Below are positions 8,589-21,928 of a stretch of 64,000 bases of DNA, piece after piece. Each line of letters begins with the position of its first letter. Within the stretch, counting starts at the first letter, position 1. This DNA comes from Paraburkholderia metrosideri (GTDB lineage: Bacteria; Pseudomonadota; Gammaproteobacteria; Burkholderiales; Burkholderiaceae): the NCBI RefSeq assembly GCF_904848625.1, contig NZ_CAJHCP010000001.1, positions 186,001 through 250,000 on the forward strand, read 5' to 3'. The notes below the pieces were generated by a model, which saw only the letters and a list, made by a program, of their open reading frames with translations, made no database searches and had not been told where the DNA came from. Position numbers and translations under genes: made by a program.

Positions 8589-11500
8589 ATGCTCCAGCTC
8601 TTCTATTCGAACCGCTACGAAACCCTTGTCGACGCGCTGCTCGACGATCTCGGCGAAGCGCCGTCCGATCCCTGGACCGCGCAGCCCGTGATCGTGCCGA
8701 GCGCGGCGGTGCGCCGCCGGCTGGAGCTCGATATCGCCAGGCGTCAGGGCATCTGCGCGAATGTCAATTTTGGTTATCTCGCGCAGTGGCTGTGGGCGCA
8801 GATTGGCGGGGTGATCGAAGTGCCGCGGCATTCGCCGTTTGCGCCGGACCGGCTGGTCTGGCGTTGCTACCGGTTGCTCAGTGATGCGGACGAGACGCTT
8901 GCGTGGAACGCGTCGCCGCGTCTGCGTACCTATCTGGACGCCGCGGACGCCTCCATGCGCTATGAACTTGCGCGGCGCGTCGCGACCGTGCTCGACCACT
9001 ATCTGACCTACCGCCCCGAGTGGTTGTTGCAATGGCAGAAAGGCGGTTCGATCTTCGCAAGCGGCGCATTGGACGACACCGGTCCGCGTCTGGTTGGCGC
9101 GAGCGATGCCGCCCGCGAAGACGAGCGCTGGCAGGCGGCGCTGTGGCGCGCTGTACTCGCCGAAGTCGCAGGTAATGCGCAAACGCCCGCTGCCGCATTG
9201 CCGCCCGCCTACCGCTTCCTGGAAGAGATCGGCACGCTCGATCTCGAAGCCATCTCGAACGCACAGTGGCCGGAAGCCGTCAGCGTGTTTGCGTTGCCGA
9301 CCATGCCGCCCTTGCACGTCGCGTTGCTGCGCGCGTTGTCGCGCTGGGTCGACGTGCGCCTCTATGTGTTGAACCCGTGTCGCGAGTTCTGGTTCGACGT
9401 CGTTAGCGAAGGGCGCGTTCAGGCGCTCGATGCCGCCGGTCAACTCGACTATCAGGAAGTGGGGCATCCGCTGCTTGCAGAATGGGGCCGTCAGACGCAG
9501 GCGCAGTTGCATATGCTGCATGAGCTGACCGAGAGCGCCGCGTCGGGAGAGACCGGCGACTTCACGGAAAACCCTGAACCTAGCTGGCTGGCGGCCGTGC
9601 AAAATGGCATTCTCGATCTGCGTGCGGAAACCGATACCGATGAGTTCCCGATCGAGCGCGGCATCGAGGTTCACGTCTGCCATAGTCTGTCCCGCCAGCT
9701 CGAGGTGCTGCACGACCGGCTGCTGGGCTGGTTCGACGAATTCGACGATCTGCAACCGTCGGACGTGCTGGTCGCCGTGTCCGATCTCGCGGCGGCGGGT
9801 CCGTTGATCGATGCCGTATTCGGCACCACGCCGCCAGGCGATTCGCGCCGCATACCTTATCGGATCACCGGTTTGCCGCCGTCGCAGGCCAACCCGGTGG
9901 CGCGTCTGCTGCTGGACTGGCTCGCGTTGCCCGAGCGTAGCGTGGGCGCGCCCGATCTGATCGAATGGCTGCGCGTCGACGCGATTGCGGTGCGCTACGG
10001 CATCGACGCCAGTTCGCTCGAAGCTGCCCAGGAGTGGCTCGCGGCAGCCGGTGCGAGGCGTGGGTTGGCGCCGGTCGAACCGATCGGCGAGAACGTGCCG
10101 ATCGCCCGTCATACGTTCGCGGACGCGCTCACGCGTCTGTATCTCGGCTATGCGATGCCCGATGGCGGCGAGCCGGTCGACGCGTGGTTGCCGGTCGAAG
10201 GCGCCGACGGCTCGGACGCCGAATTGCTCGGCCGCCTGGCGCGTTTCGTCGACGATATCGACGGCTTCGCGGCGGACTGCGCGATCGAACGAACCCCGGC
10301 CGAGTGGTCGCAGCTGTTGCTTGAAACGCTCGGGCAATCTTTCGACGGCGGTGTCGACTTCGCCGATTCGCTCGCCGCCGTGCGCGACGCGATCGACCAG
10401 ATGGGCGACGCGATGCAGGCGGGCGCGCAAGACGTGCTGCTGCCGGCTGCCGTGGTGCGCGGCGCGCTCACCGAGGCGCTCGACGACCCGGCGCGCGGCG
10501 GTGTGCCGTGGGGCAGCGTGACGTTTTCGTCGCTGACCAGTTTGCGCGGCTTGCCGTTCCGGATCGTCTGTCTGCTCGGCATGGACGACGGCGTGCTGCC
10601 GAGTCTCGCCCGCGCCGACGAATTCGATCTGATGGCCGCGTTCGGTAAAGCCGGCGACCGGCAGCGCCGCGACGACGAGCGCAATCTGTTCCTCGATCTG
10701 GTGCTCGCGGCGCGCGAGCGGCTTTTCATCGCGTACACGGGGCGCAGCATTCGCGATAACGCGCCGTTGCCGCCGGCCGCTCTGGTCGACGAGCTGCTCG
10801 ATCATCTTGCGCAAGTGTCGGCGGGCGAGGACGCAAGTCCCGCGGAGGTCGACAACGCACGGCATGCGTTCATCGTCGATCACCCGTTGCAGGCGTTTGC
10901 GTCGGACTATTTTTCTTCGCAGGGCGAGTTGTTCACCTATAACGCCGATCGCGCCGAACTGGCGACATTGCTGGCCTGGCCGCAGCATGCCACCGTCGCA
11001 CCGTTCTTCGATCAGCCATTGCCGCCGGAAGACAACTCGCCGGTCGCATTCGACGAATTCGTGCGTTTCTGGCGTCACCCGGCGCGTGCGTTGTTGCGGG
11101 ATCGGCTGGGCATTGTGCTATCGGACGCGCAAGGCGAATTGCTCGACACTGAGCCATTCGACCTCGATTACAGCGGGCGCGACGCGTTGGCGGATCGCCT
11201 TCTCCCCGTGCTGCTCGACACCGATACCGAAGACGACGTCATGTTCGACCGCGTACGCCGGGTCGCCGCAGCCAGTCCCGAGTTGCCGGGCGGCGCGACT
11301 GGCGCGGTATGGCGTGCGCGAGAGCTGGGCGCGTTGCGCCAGCTTGCGTCGAGCGTACGCGACGAAGTGGCCTCGGGCGTCGAGCGTCTGCCGTTCGTAC
11401 TCGACCTCACGCCGCGCTGGCCCGACAGCGCGGATCTCGCGGGTGCGTTGTTCGGCCCACATGACGCAACGCTTCGTGACGCGGCCCGAGCGCCGCTGCA

Positions 11501-11963
11501 ACTGCACGGCACGTTGAATCTGCTGACCGGAACAGGACAAGTGATTTTCCGTTACGCCAAACCCACCGCCCGCGATTATCTGTCCGCGTGGCTCTCGCAC
11601 CTGATCTATTGCGCCGCACGGCCTGATGGTCCGCGCCGCACGGTGTGGCATGGCAGCGGCGAGAGCTTCGAACTCGCACCGGTTGCCGCACCGCTCGACG
11701 AACTGGCGCCGCTCGCTGCATTGTTCAGGGCGGGGCGCCGGTTGCCGCTGCGATTTTTCCCGAAGAGCGCATGGACGCGCGTAAGCGAAAGCGAATCGGC
11801 GTCGCAAGGGGTGTGGATCAACGACCGCGTGCGCGGCGAGTCCGACGACCCTGCGTTGCGCATTGCATTACGCGGCACACCGCTCACGCTCGATGAACCG
11901 TTCGGCAGTCTTGCATCGATTGTGTTCAAGCCGTTGATCCAGCATCTGCGGAGCGCATCATGA
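8589..11963 (+). CDS. recC: Exodeoxyribonuclease V gamma subunit RecC
   Basis: The 1124-residue gamma subunit of RecBCD recognises Chi sequences and splits the duplex during double-strand-break repair. It begins MLQLFYSNRYETLVDALL, matching the conserved RecC start (short hydrophobic run, then SNR and Leu). This selects ATG 8589 over ATG 8499. The order of elements is as in E. coli RecC: an inactive helicase-like N-terminal part (VCHSLSRQLEVLHDRLL), the central GMDDGVLPS region with GDRQRRDDERNLFLDLVL, and a nuclease-like C-terminal part. It overlaps recB by four bases, so the three subunits are translationally coupled. Confidence 0.96.
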   Translation: MLQLFYSNRYETLVDALLDDLGEAPSDPWTAQPVIVPSAAVRRRLELDIARRQGICANVNFGYLAQWLWAQIGGVIEVPRHSPFAPDRLVWRCYRLLSDADETLAWNASPRLRTYLDAADASMRYELARRVATVLDHYLTYRPEWLLQWQKGGSIFASGALDDTGPRLVGASDAAREDERWQAALWRAVLAEVAGNAQTPAAALPPAYRFLEEIGTLDLEAISNAQWPEAVSVFALPTMPPLHVALLRALSRWVDVRLYVLNPCREFWFDVVSEGRVQALDAAGQLDYQEVGHPLLAEWGRQTQAQLHMLHELTESAASGETGDFTENPEPSWLAAVQNGILDLRAETDTDEFPIERGIEVHVCHSLSRQLEVLHDRLLGWFDEFDDLQPSDVLVAVSDLAAAGPLIDAVFGTTPPGDSRRIPYRITGLPPSQANPVARLLLDWLALPERSVGAPDLIEWLRVDAIAVRYGIDASSLEAAQEWLAAAGARRGLAPVEPIGENVPIARHTFADALTRLYLGYAMPDGGEPVDAWLPVEGADGSDAELLGRLARFVDDIDGFAADCAIERTPAEWSQLLLETLGQSFDGGVDFADSLAAVRDAIDQMGDAMQAGAQDVLLPAAVVRGALTEALDDPARGGVPWGSVTFSSLTSLRGLPFRIVCLLGMDDGVLPSLARADEFDLMAAFGKAGDRQRRDDERNLFLDLVLAARERLFIAYTGRSIRDNAPLPPAALVDELLDHLAQVSAGEDASPAEVDNARHAFIVDHPLQAFASDYFSSQGELFTYNADRAELATLLAWPQHATVAPFFDQPLPPEDNSPVAFDEFVRFWRHPARALLRDRLGIVLSDAQGELLDTEPFDLDYSGRDALADRLLPVLLDTDTEDDVMFDRVRRVAAASPELPGGATGAVWRARELGALRQLASSVRDEVASGVERLPFVLDLTPRWPDSADLAGALFGPHDATLRDAARAPLQLHGTLNLLTGTGQVIFRYAKPTARDYLSAWLSHLIYCAARPDGPRRTVWHGSGESFELAPVAAPLDELAPLAALFRAGRRLPLRFFPKSAWTRVSESESASQGVWINDRVRGESDDPALRIALRGTPLTLDEPFGSLASIVFKPLIQHLRSAS

Positions 11964-14900
11964 GCGGCGCCGTGCAGAATTACGCGCTGGTCGCCGAAGA
12001 ACTCGACGTTTTTGCGTGTTCGCTCGACGGCGTCAACCAGATCGAAGCGTCGGCGGGAACCGGCAAGACGTGGAACATTTGCGCGTTGTACGTGCGGTTG
12101 TTGCTCGAAAAGAACCTGAACGCCGATCAGATTCTCGTCGTCACCTTCACGAAGGCGGCGACCGCCGAGTTGCACGAGCGCATACGCGGCCGTCTCGCCG
12201 AACTGCATCGCGCGATCGACATGGATGACGACGGCGGCGATCCGTTCATTCAGCGGCTCTTTGAAACGACGCTGTCGCCGGAACGTGGCATTGAACGTGA
12301 CGATGCGTTGAAAGTGGTGCGCCGCGCGTTGCGTACTTTCGACCAGGCCGCGATCCACACGATTCACGCATTCTGTCAGCGTGCGTTGCAGGAAGCGCCG
12401 TTCGCCGCCGCCATGCCGTTCGCGTTCGAGATGGAAGCCGACGACGCCGCGTTGCGCTTCGAGATGGCCGCCGATTTCTGGCGTGAGCAGGTGGAGCCGG
12501 TCGCTTATGCGCATCCCGCGTTCGCCGCGTGGCTGGTGGCCAGACGCGCGGGTCCCACGTCACTCGACGAGCAACTCGCGCGGCGTCTGAAAAAGCCGTT
12601 GGCGTTGTTGCGTTGGGGCGAGCTCGACGCGAGCGGAAGCGGTGCCGATCCGCAAGCCGGTTTCGACGCCGCGTGCTCGCTTTGGCACGCGGAGCGCGAC
12701 GCGATCGTCAGTCTGCTCGCGCAGGCACAGGAGCGCTTGAGCAAGACCACGCATAAGCCCGATCATGTGAGCGCCGCGATCGCCGCATGGAGCGACTATT
12801 TCGCGCAGGGCGATTGCCATGCGCCGCCGCCGAAGGCCGCGCTGAAGTTGACGGTGTCCGCGTTGAAGAAGGCGACCAAGGTCAAGTTCGAACCGCCGGA
12901 GCATCCGTTCTTCGAGCACGCTGAAGCGCTGGCCGCCGCCGTGGTGGCCGCCGAGGCCGTCCAGCGGGCACGCTGGCTCGAACTGGTACAAAGCTGGCTC
13001 GACTATGCGCCGGCCGAACTGGTGGCGCGCAAGCGTACGCGCCGGGTCGTTTCGTTCGACGATCTGCTGTCCAACCTGTATCGCGCGTTGGCTGCTCATC
13101 CATGGCTTGCCGATGCTTTGCGCGCGCGTTATCCGGCCGCGCTGATCGACGAGTTTCAGGATACCGACCCACTGCAATTCGCGATCTTCAGCCGTATTTT
13201 TGCGCCTGCGGGTCCGCTGTTCCTGGTCGGCGATCCGAAGCAGGCCATCTACAGTTTCCGCGCGGCGGATCTGCATACCTATCTGGCGGCGCGCGCGGCA
13301 GCTTCCGCGTGCTACACGCTGGCCGTCAATCAGCGCTCCACCGCGCCGATCGTCGAAGCCTGCAACCGGCTGTTTGAAGCCAACCCTCAGGCGTTCGTGC
13401 TCGAGGGCCTCGACTATCAGCCCGTGCGGGCGGGCGAGCGGCGCAGGGCACCGTTCACCGATCCCGATGCAGGCGCCGGCGATTTCCGTATCTGGACCCT
13501 GCCGCAAGGCGATGCCGCGTTGACCAAGCGCGTGGCCCAACGCGAAGCGAGTGAAGCGTGCGCTGCCGAGATCGTGCGGCTGTTGCGCGGCGCGCGCGAG
13601 GGTGTCGTGACGATCGGCGACAAGCCGCTCGCGCCAGGCAACATCGCCGTGCTGGTGCAAACGCATAAGCAGGGCAGTCTGATCAAACGCGTGCTGGCCG
13701 CGTGGGGTGTCGGCAGCGTGGAACTGGCGCAGGCGTCGGTATTCGCGACGCTCGACGCCGAGCAGATCGAGCGTGTGCTTGCTGCCGTCGACACACCTGG
13801 CGATCTGCGCCGTCTGCGCGCCGCGCTCGCCACCGACTGGCTCGGTCTCGACGCCGCTGCGCTGTGGCGTCTCGAACAGGTCGCCGACGCGCCATCATCC
13901 GCCGACGACCCTGCGCACGCAGCGGACGCGATGGGCTGGGTCGAACGTTTTTCACGCTACCGCACGCTGTGGCACGAACGCGGTTTCGCCGTGATGTGGC
14001 GCACCTTGACGCGTGAGTTGCGGGTTGCGCAGCGGCTCGTCGCCGGCGTGGACGGCGAACGCCGTCTGACCAACGTGAATCATCTGGCCGAACTCGTGCA
14101 GGCGCGTGCTGCCACGCAACCCGGCATCGCGCCGACTTTGCGCTGGCTCGCCGCGCAACGCGAGCAGGGCGGCGGTGAAGACGCGCAATTGCGGCTCGAG
14201 TCGGATCGCAATCTTGTGCAGATCGTCACCGTTCACAAATCGAAGGGGCTCGAATATGCGGTGGTGTTCTGTCCGTTTCTGAACGACGGCGCATTGCGCG
14301 AGCCGCCATCATCGGGCTTGCCCGATGCGCGCGAGTATCACGACGAAGCCGGCGACGCCGTGCTCCATTACGGTTGCGACGACGAGGAGGCCGAACGCGC
14401 GTCACGTTACGCATCGCGTGAACAGGCGGCGGAGCGGGCACGGCTCGTGTACGTGGCGCTCACGCGCGCCGTGTACCGCTGCTATCTGGTCGCGGGGACG
14501 TACCTGTCGGCGAAGTCCACGAAAGAATCGCGCCGCAGCGTGTTGAACTGGCTGGTAGGCGGTAGTGGCCACAGCTTTGACGACTGGTTGAGCGCGCCGC
14601 CGGACGAAGCCGATCTGGCCGCACGCTGGCACGCGCTGGCGGGTGGTCCGGTGACGTTGCAGGCGCTGCCTGCGGCGACGCGTCGAATGCCGCTGGAAAG
14701 CCTCGAGGATCACGGCGCGCATAGGCAGGCGCGAGCCAATCGCCGCATGCTGCGTGACCAGTGGCGCATGGCGAGTTTTAGCGGTTTGATCGCGGCCGGC
14801 AGTAAAGCCGAGGAGATGCACGCGCCAGCGGAAGACGTGCGGCCCGATCACGATGAAATCGCTGACTCGGTCGCTGCCGTGCCGGTGGCTGCTGCCGCCC

Positions 14901-15651
14901 AGGCGCCGTCCTATGCCGAAGACGACATTCTCGGTTTTCCGCGCGGCGCTGCCGCGGGCGATTGTCTGCATCGCATGTTCGAGTTGGCGGCATTCGACGA
15001 TTCGCACACGTGGCCCGATGCGATTCGCGGCGCGCTGCGCGAGCGGCCGGCACCGGCCACACCTGAACTCGCCGCCCGTTTGCCCGCGATGATGCACAAC
15101 CTGATCGCCGATGTCGTCGGCACCGAACTCATACCCGGCATGACGCTCGCCCAACTCGATCCGCGGCGGCGTTTGAACGAACTCGAGTTTCTGTTCGCCG
15201 CGCCGTCGCTCGATTTCCCTGCACTGCGCGAGTTGCTGATCGAACACGGCTATCCCGACGTCGCGCTGGAGCCAGGCGTGTTGCGCGGTTTCGTCAAAGG
15301 ATTTATCGACATGATCGTCGAGCACGACGGGCGCTTCTGGATTGTCGACTGGAAGTCGAACCATCTCGGCGATACCGCCGCCGACTACGCCGCTGCACCA
15401 CTCGAAGCGGCGATGGCGAGTCATGCGTATCACCTGCAGGCGCTGCTCTATACGGTCGCGCTGCATCGGTATCTGAAAACACGCGTGCGCGATTATTCGT
15501 ACGACACGCATATCGGCGGCTATCTGTATCTGTTCGTGCGCGGCGTGCGGCCCGGCTGGCTCGATGTCGATGGCGCTGCTGGCGTGCATCGGCGGCGGCC
15601 CGCTTTTGAACTCGTGGCGCTGCTCGATGCGGCAATGATCGGAGGTGCCGC

Positions 15652-15655
<4 letters not shown>
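11960..15655 (+). CDS. recB: Exodeoxyribonuclease V beta subunit RecB
   Basis: A 1231-residue 3'-5' helicase and nuclease. The UvrD-type Walker A is EASAGTGKTW at residues 29-38 and motif II is LIDEFQDTDPLQF; later helicase motifs include VTVHKSKGLEYAVVFCPF. The C-terminal RecB nuclease domain shows the metal-binding set GFIDMI ... IVDWKSNHLG at about residues 1113-1133, so the nuclease looks intact. ATGA overlaps tie it to recC upstream and recD downstream. All key motifs are present. Confidence 0.97.
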
Positions 15656-17976
<2,321 letters not shown>

Positions 17977-18092
17977 TGCGGAACGGAATGGGGTGGCCTG
18001 TGCAAGCGGCGTGTGGTGGCGCAAATTCGTGTGCTACTTGGCGTCGGCGTCGGCGTCGGCATCGCGCACCAGCCGCGCGCACCGTCAACCAC

Positions 18093-18734
18093 TCACCCCG
18101 CCATCCCGCCCGGGCGCACCTGCGCAGCTGCGCGATTGCTTAGCGTCTTCCGATACCACAGCGTCCAGAGCGCAAGACCGCCGTAAATGCCGTAGCCGAT
18201 GAACGGCGAGACCACCAGGAACCGCTCGATCGGCCACGTGAGCGCCATCCACGAGCGCAGCGCGGTTTCGGCAGTCAAGCCGATGCCCCACACCAGCGTC
18301 ATCAGCCGCATCGACGTAGCGAGGGCAGGCCGCTCGCGCCACAGCGCTTCAAAATGTGCGGCGCCGCCTTCCATCTCACGGGCGACCGTTGCGCGTGCAA
18401 GATAAAAAATCAGCGGACGGCGCATCGGCAGCGACAGCAGAAACACCACGCCGACCGCACCGGACACCAGCGACTCGCGCAACAGCAGCACGCGCGGACT
18501 GCCGCCCAATGCCATTGCCGCGACCGAGAGCACGATGCCCGCGACCACCATCACGCTGAGCGCGTCGATGCGTCGAAAGCGAGCCAGTTCGATCAGACTC
18601 CAGACGATCGGCGGCACAGCGGACGCGATCAACGCGCCGGTCTCGCCGAGATGCGGCAGCGTGAACCGGTAAGCGAGCCAGGGCAACAGAAAGTTGACGG
18701 CCATTTCCACCACCAAACCCGGGCGCAGTTTCAT
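18093..18734 (-). CDS. VC0807-type multi-pass membrane protein
   Basis: A 213-residue integral membrane protein with about five to six hydrophobic helices (for example LVVEMAVNFLLPWLAYRF near the N terminus and FLVVSPFIGYGIYGGLALW near the C terminus). SAVPPIVWSLIELARFRRID in the second loop and the overall layout match the VC0807 family of uncharacterised membrane proteins. No catalytic motif is visible. It converges on recD and is divergent from arfB. Function unknown. Confidence 0.7.
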   Translation of the reverse strand: MKLRPGLVVEMAVNFLLPWLAYRFTLPHLGETGALIASAVPPIVWSLIELARFRRIDALSVMVVAGIVLSVAAMALGGSPRVLLLRESLVSGAVGVVFLLSLPMRRPLIFYLARATVAREMEGGAAHFEALWRERPALATSMRLMTLVWGIGLTAETALRSWMALTWPIERFLVVSPFIGYGIYGGLALWTLWYRKTLSNRAAAQVRPGGMAG

Positions 18735-18918
18735 ATGACTTTATGCAGTAAGCGAGAGAACGCAGTATCGATGAACGGATTGAGCCGGTGCAAACGGTTT
18801 TTCATCCCGGTCGCATCGTTCGGTACGTCTTTAAAAAAACGGAAACGCATAACCCGTAGCGACCGTTCTTCAACGCGCGTCGCCGGTTACACTCGCGGTT
18901 CACAGCCCAAATAGCATC

Positions 18919-19323
18919 ATGACATCCCGTTACCCGATCCCTCCCAACGAAATCGAACTGATCGCAGTGCGCGCGCAAGGAGCGGGCGGTCAGAACGTCA
19001 ACAAGGTGTCGAGCGCCATCCATCTTCGTTTCGACGTGCACGCATCGTCGCTGCCGGAAGTGTTGAAAATGCGTCTGCTCGCGCTGTCCGATCATCGGCT
19101 CACGCGCGAAGGCGTGGTGGTCATCAAGGCACAGGAGCATCGCACGCAGGAGATGAACCGCGCGGCGGCGCTTGCACGGCTCGACGAACTGATCGAAAGC
19201 GTCAGCGTGACGCGCAAGCCGCGCGTCGCGACCCGGCCAACGCGCGCGTCGAACCGGCGGCGCCTCGATAGCAAAGCGAAACACAGTGAGATCAAATCCG
19301 GCCGCGGCCGGGTGGTCGACTAG
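18919..19323 (+). CDS. arfB: Alternative ribosome-rescue factor ArfB (YaeJ)
   Basis: A 134-residue peptidyl-tRNA hydrolase that enters ribosomes stalled on non-stop mRNAs. The GGQ catalytic motif is at residues 23-25, within [17 protein letters not shown], as in class I release factors. There is no codon-recognition domain. The basic C-terminal tail (rich in Arg and Lys after residue 100) is what ArfB uses to occupy the empty mRNA channel. Length and layout match E. coli YaeJ. Single-gene unit. Confidence 0.95.
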   Translation: MTSRYPIPPNEIELIAVRAQGAGGQNVNKVSSAIHLRFDVHASSLPEVLKMRLLALSDHRLTREGVVVIKAQEHRTQEMNRAAALARLDELIESVSVTRKPRVATRPTRASNRRRLDSKAKHSEIKSGRGRVVD

Positions 19324-19327
19324 GCGG

Positions 19328-20620
19328 CTAGCGCTTGCCGCGTCCGCGGGGACGCGCTTCCGTGTCCGAAGCGGTTGGCACGAAATCGACGCACAGCACA
19401 TGCGTGCCGTTGCGGTCGAATGCAAGCGCAGCGGTGTAGCAGTCCTGGCCGTCGGCCAGTGAATAATGCGGGCCCATCATGGCGACGCGTCCCGGTGCGG
19501 CGAGCGCGTGCTTGAAATACGCACGCCGTGACCAGTTGCTGCGCGTTTCGGTGTAGAGCGGCGCGAGCCGCAGCGGCGGCGGTGGCACCGAGGCGGCCGT
19601 GACGGAAGGCTGGGTTTGCTCGCCTTGTCCGTCGGTGATGAAGACCCGGCGCGCTTCGCGCAAATGCCACACTTTTTGCGCGGCCTGCCGCAGATCGCCG
19701 GTGGCCTTGTAGGTGTCCGCCGCGGCCAGCACCGCTTCCGCAAAGCCCTCGAAGCCGAGCCGCTGATGGCCGGCGTGTTCGCGTTCGTAATCGGCGAACT
19801 TGCTCCAGATCGATTCGACCAGTGGGGGCACGCGGGCACACGCTGCCTGTATCGACGCTTTCGGCTGACCGAGCCAGAAACCCTGCACGAAATCGACGTC
19901 GGCCTTCATCAGGATCATCAGTTCCTCGTCGGTTTCGACGCCTTCGGCGAGTACCAGCGTGCCGGACTGATGGAGCATCGCGATCAGATGGTCGATCATC
20001 GAATCGTCACCCTCGCGCTTGCCCGCACGCGCCACCAGCGAGCGGTCGAGTTTGACGATGTCGGGGCGGAAACGCCACACGCGGTCGAAGTTCGAAAAAC
20101 CGGTGCCGAAGTCGTCGATCGCGATCAGAAAATCACGCGGTTGCGACGCGGCGAGCATGCTGGCGACGGCCGATTCATCGTCGGCGGGTTGCTCCAGCAC
20201 TTCGATCACGATGCGTTCCTGCGGCAGCCCGAAATGCGCCGACAACTCGTCGATAAACGCACGCTGAGGCCAGCCGGTTTCGAACACCTGCGGGCGCGTA
20301 TTCAGGAAAAGCCATCCCGTGCTGATGCCTTGTTCCATGAAGTTCGCCACATGCAGGCAGCGTGCGATGCGGTCGAGTTCGCGCGCATCAGCAGCCGAGC
20401 GCGTGCCGGAAAAGAGGACTTCGGGCGAGACCGGCAAGCCGACTGGATCGAAGGCGCGCAGCAGCCCTTCATAACCGACCACGCATTGGTGCGTGACCGA
20501 AATCACCGGCTGGAACACACTATGCAGCGTCAACGCGCGCCACGTCGCGGTCCAGCCGGACTCGTCCCGTACCAGATGCGGGAGCAGGCCGCTCAGGGTC
20601 AATTCGCTGACGGTTGGCAT
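19328..20620 (-). CDS. EAL-domain cyclic-di-GMP phosphodiesterase with a C-terminal extension
   Basis: A 430-residue protein. The EAL domain (about residues 30-265) keeps the key features: YEGLLR at 50-55 in place of EALLR, LNTRPQVF, IVIEVLEQ, DDFGTGFSNFDRV, IVKLDRS and LAEGVET. It should therefore hydrolyse c-di-GMP. There is no GGDEF domain. Residues ~270-430 form a second globular region containing GPHYSLADGQDCYTAALAFD and VLCVDFVP, which may be a sensor domain like those that follow other EAL domains. The frame is open for 96 more codons upstream; I chose ATG 20618-20620 because homology-like sequence begins there. No ribosome site is obvious. Confidence 0.85.
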   Translation of the reverse strand: MPTVSELTLSGLLPHLVRDESGWTATWRALTLHSVFQPVISVTHQCVVGYEGLLRAFDPVGLPVSPEVLFSGTRSAADARELDRIARCLHVANFMEQGISTGWLFLNTRPQVFETGWPQRAFIDELSAHFGLPQERIVIEVLEQPADDESAVASMLAASQPRDFLIAIDDFGTGFSNFDRVWRFRPDIVKLDRSLVARAGKREGDDSMIDHLIAMLHQSGTLVLAEGVETDEELMILMKADVDFVQGFWLGQPKASIQAACARVPPLVESIWSKFADYEREHAGHQRLGFEGFAEAVLAAADTYKATGDLRQAAQKVWHLREARRVFITDGQGEQTQPSVTAASVPPPPLRLAPLYTETRSNWSRRAYFKHALAAPGRVAMMGPHYSLADGQDCYTAALAFDRNGTHVLCVDFVPTASDTEARPRGRGKR

Positions 20621-21201
20621 AGGAGCGGAAGTGAGATCATACAAGGGAGCATCGCGGCCGACGGTCGGCGGCTCGCGCAACCCGGCGCAGTGCGCAATGC
20701 AAGCACGGTCCACACGTCCGCAGGGCGCAATCGATAAAGCCTGGGAACGCGGAGAACGATGCCAGCCATGCTGGACTCCGGCGGATTGGTCAAACCAGTC
20801 TAGCAGTTTGCAATTCGCGTGAATGTGCGGGTTATCACAGACTGGCGACGGGGAAGTCTGCCATGCCAGCGAGTCGCTAAGCCCGGCCTGAACAGACTTT
20901 GACGGCACGGCGCACTGGCGTTCGACGCGCCTGTTTCAAACAGAACCCGGGCGCTGATTTCGATCGGTTGCCTGCCTGAAATGAGCGTAACAGGGTGGTA
21001 AGCGGCCACCCGCCAAACTCCAGGCAACCACGGTGCTTACGCGTCACTCAGATTTTCCTGACGTGATTCGAGCGTTCTTGGGGATCAGATTGGATGCGGG
21101 TCCGACAACCTGGGCGGGCGGTTTGCGAGGTCCGGCAGCACGTTTGGCGACCGGCAGGTATGCTGCTGCTTTTTACGAATTTTCAGGTAAAGGAGACAGG
21201 C
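20621..21201. other. Intergenic region upstream of the EAL gene
   Basis: About 580 bases hold the divergent control regions of the EAL and monooxygenase genes. I see no supported gene, RNA or repeat. Confidence 0.4.
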
Positions 21202-21492
21202 ATGTCGGAAATCGCAGTGGTCGCAATTTCGGTGGCGAAGCCGGGCTATGAAGAGCAACTGCGTGAGGCGCTCGAAGGCATCGTTGGGCCGACGCGCAAC
21301 GAGCAGGGCGCGCTTCAGTACGATCTGCACCGCGATCTGCAGGAGCCGCGCCGTTTCGTGTTTGTCGAGCGTTGGGAAAGTAAGGAAGCGCTGGCCGCGC
21401 ATGCAAAATCCGCGCATCTGGAGGCTTACCGGAAGGCTTCGGCGGACTGGATCGAACACTCGGAAATTCGCGTTGTGTCGAAGATCGCTTGA
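21202..21492 (+). CDS. Antibiotic biosynthesis monooxygenase (ABM) family protein
   Basis: A 96-residue dimeric alpha/beta-barrel protein of the YgiN/ABM type: VAKPGYEEQLREAL, then GALQYDLHRDLQEPRRFVFV and ERWESKEALAAHAKSAHL. Such proteins are quinol monooxygenases or heme/aromatic oxygenases that need no cofactor. The substrate cannot be inferred. ATG 21202 is supported by AAAGGAGA five to eleven bases upstream. The stop codon lies inside a degenerate copy of the 9-bp repeat, and a strong terminator follows. Confidence 0.88.
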   Translation: MSEIAVVAISVAKPGYEEQLREALEGIVGPTRNEQGALQYDLHRDLQEPRRFVFVERWESKEALAAHAKSAHLEAYRKASADWIEHSEIRVVSKIA

Positions 21493-21515
21493 GTGGCTTA
21501 AGTCGCTTAAGCCGT
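21489..21515. repeat. Degenerate relative of the 9-bp tandem repeat
   Basis: TTGAGTGGC (21489-21497), TTAAGTCGC (21498-21506) and TTAAGCCGT (21507-21515) form three units. The first is identical to the unit repeated six times at 3901-3954. It overlaps the stop codon of the ABM gene. Confidence 0.7.
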
Positions 21516-21587
21516 GTCGGTCGCGTTGGTCTCGTCAGTGAGATAGCGCGCTCCGGTATCACATAGAAGTACGCGAGCCCATAAGGC

Positions 21588-21649
21588 AACGACGGCGAGC
21601 GAGCCACGAGACCGGATCGGTCTGCGCGGCTCGCTCGCCGTCGTTTTTT
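21588..21649 (+). terminator. Strong intrinsic terminator after the ABM gene
   Basis: A perfect 18-bp stem (21588-21605 with 21628-21645) around a 22-nt loop, ending in a run of six T. It closes the ABM transcript. Confidence 0.9.
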
Positions 21650-21670
21650 GCAGATGCTACTGCGAGCGTT

Positions 21671-21928
21671 CTAGTGAGTCGCTTGCGGTACGTCGAGGAT
21701 CAGGATGATGGTCCAGTCCGCATCGCCGTCGTGGTGATACTGCCGTTCCGCGACGATAAACGGTTGCTGCTTGCCATCCGGGCCGAGAAACAGCACGTCG
21801 CCTTCCATCGGCAGGCATTCGACGGGCGGCAGCGCAAGAAACGCTTCCTGGCCGCCACGCGGCATCAGTTTTTCAATTTTGCGGGATGCTGCTTCCGTCC
21901 ATTCGATATCTAGCTGGATGTTGCTCAT
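21671..21928 (-). CDS. Small conserved-looking hypothetical protein
   Basis: 85 residues, soluble, predicted alpha/beta. It starts MSNIQLDIEWTEAASRKIEK and ends with DADWTIILILDVPQATH. GGAGGA lies six bases before the ATG, a very good ribosome site. No family recognised. The strand pattern (LEWLPMEGDVLFLG-like turns, then PFIVAERQYHH) suggests a small beta fold. It converges on the ABM gene. Confidence 0.7.
   Translation of the reverse strand: MSNIQLDIEWTEAASRKIEKLMPRGGQEAFLALPPVECLPMEGDVLFLGPDGKQQPFIVAERQYHHDGDADWTIILILDVPQATH

Noticed and set aside
20621..20908. N-terminal extension of the EAL protein
   Set aside because: Rich in Cys, His and Arg without domain features. Homology-like sequence begins only at the ATG at 20618-20620.
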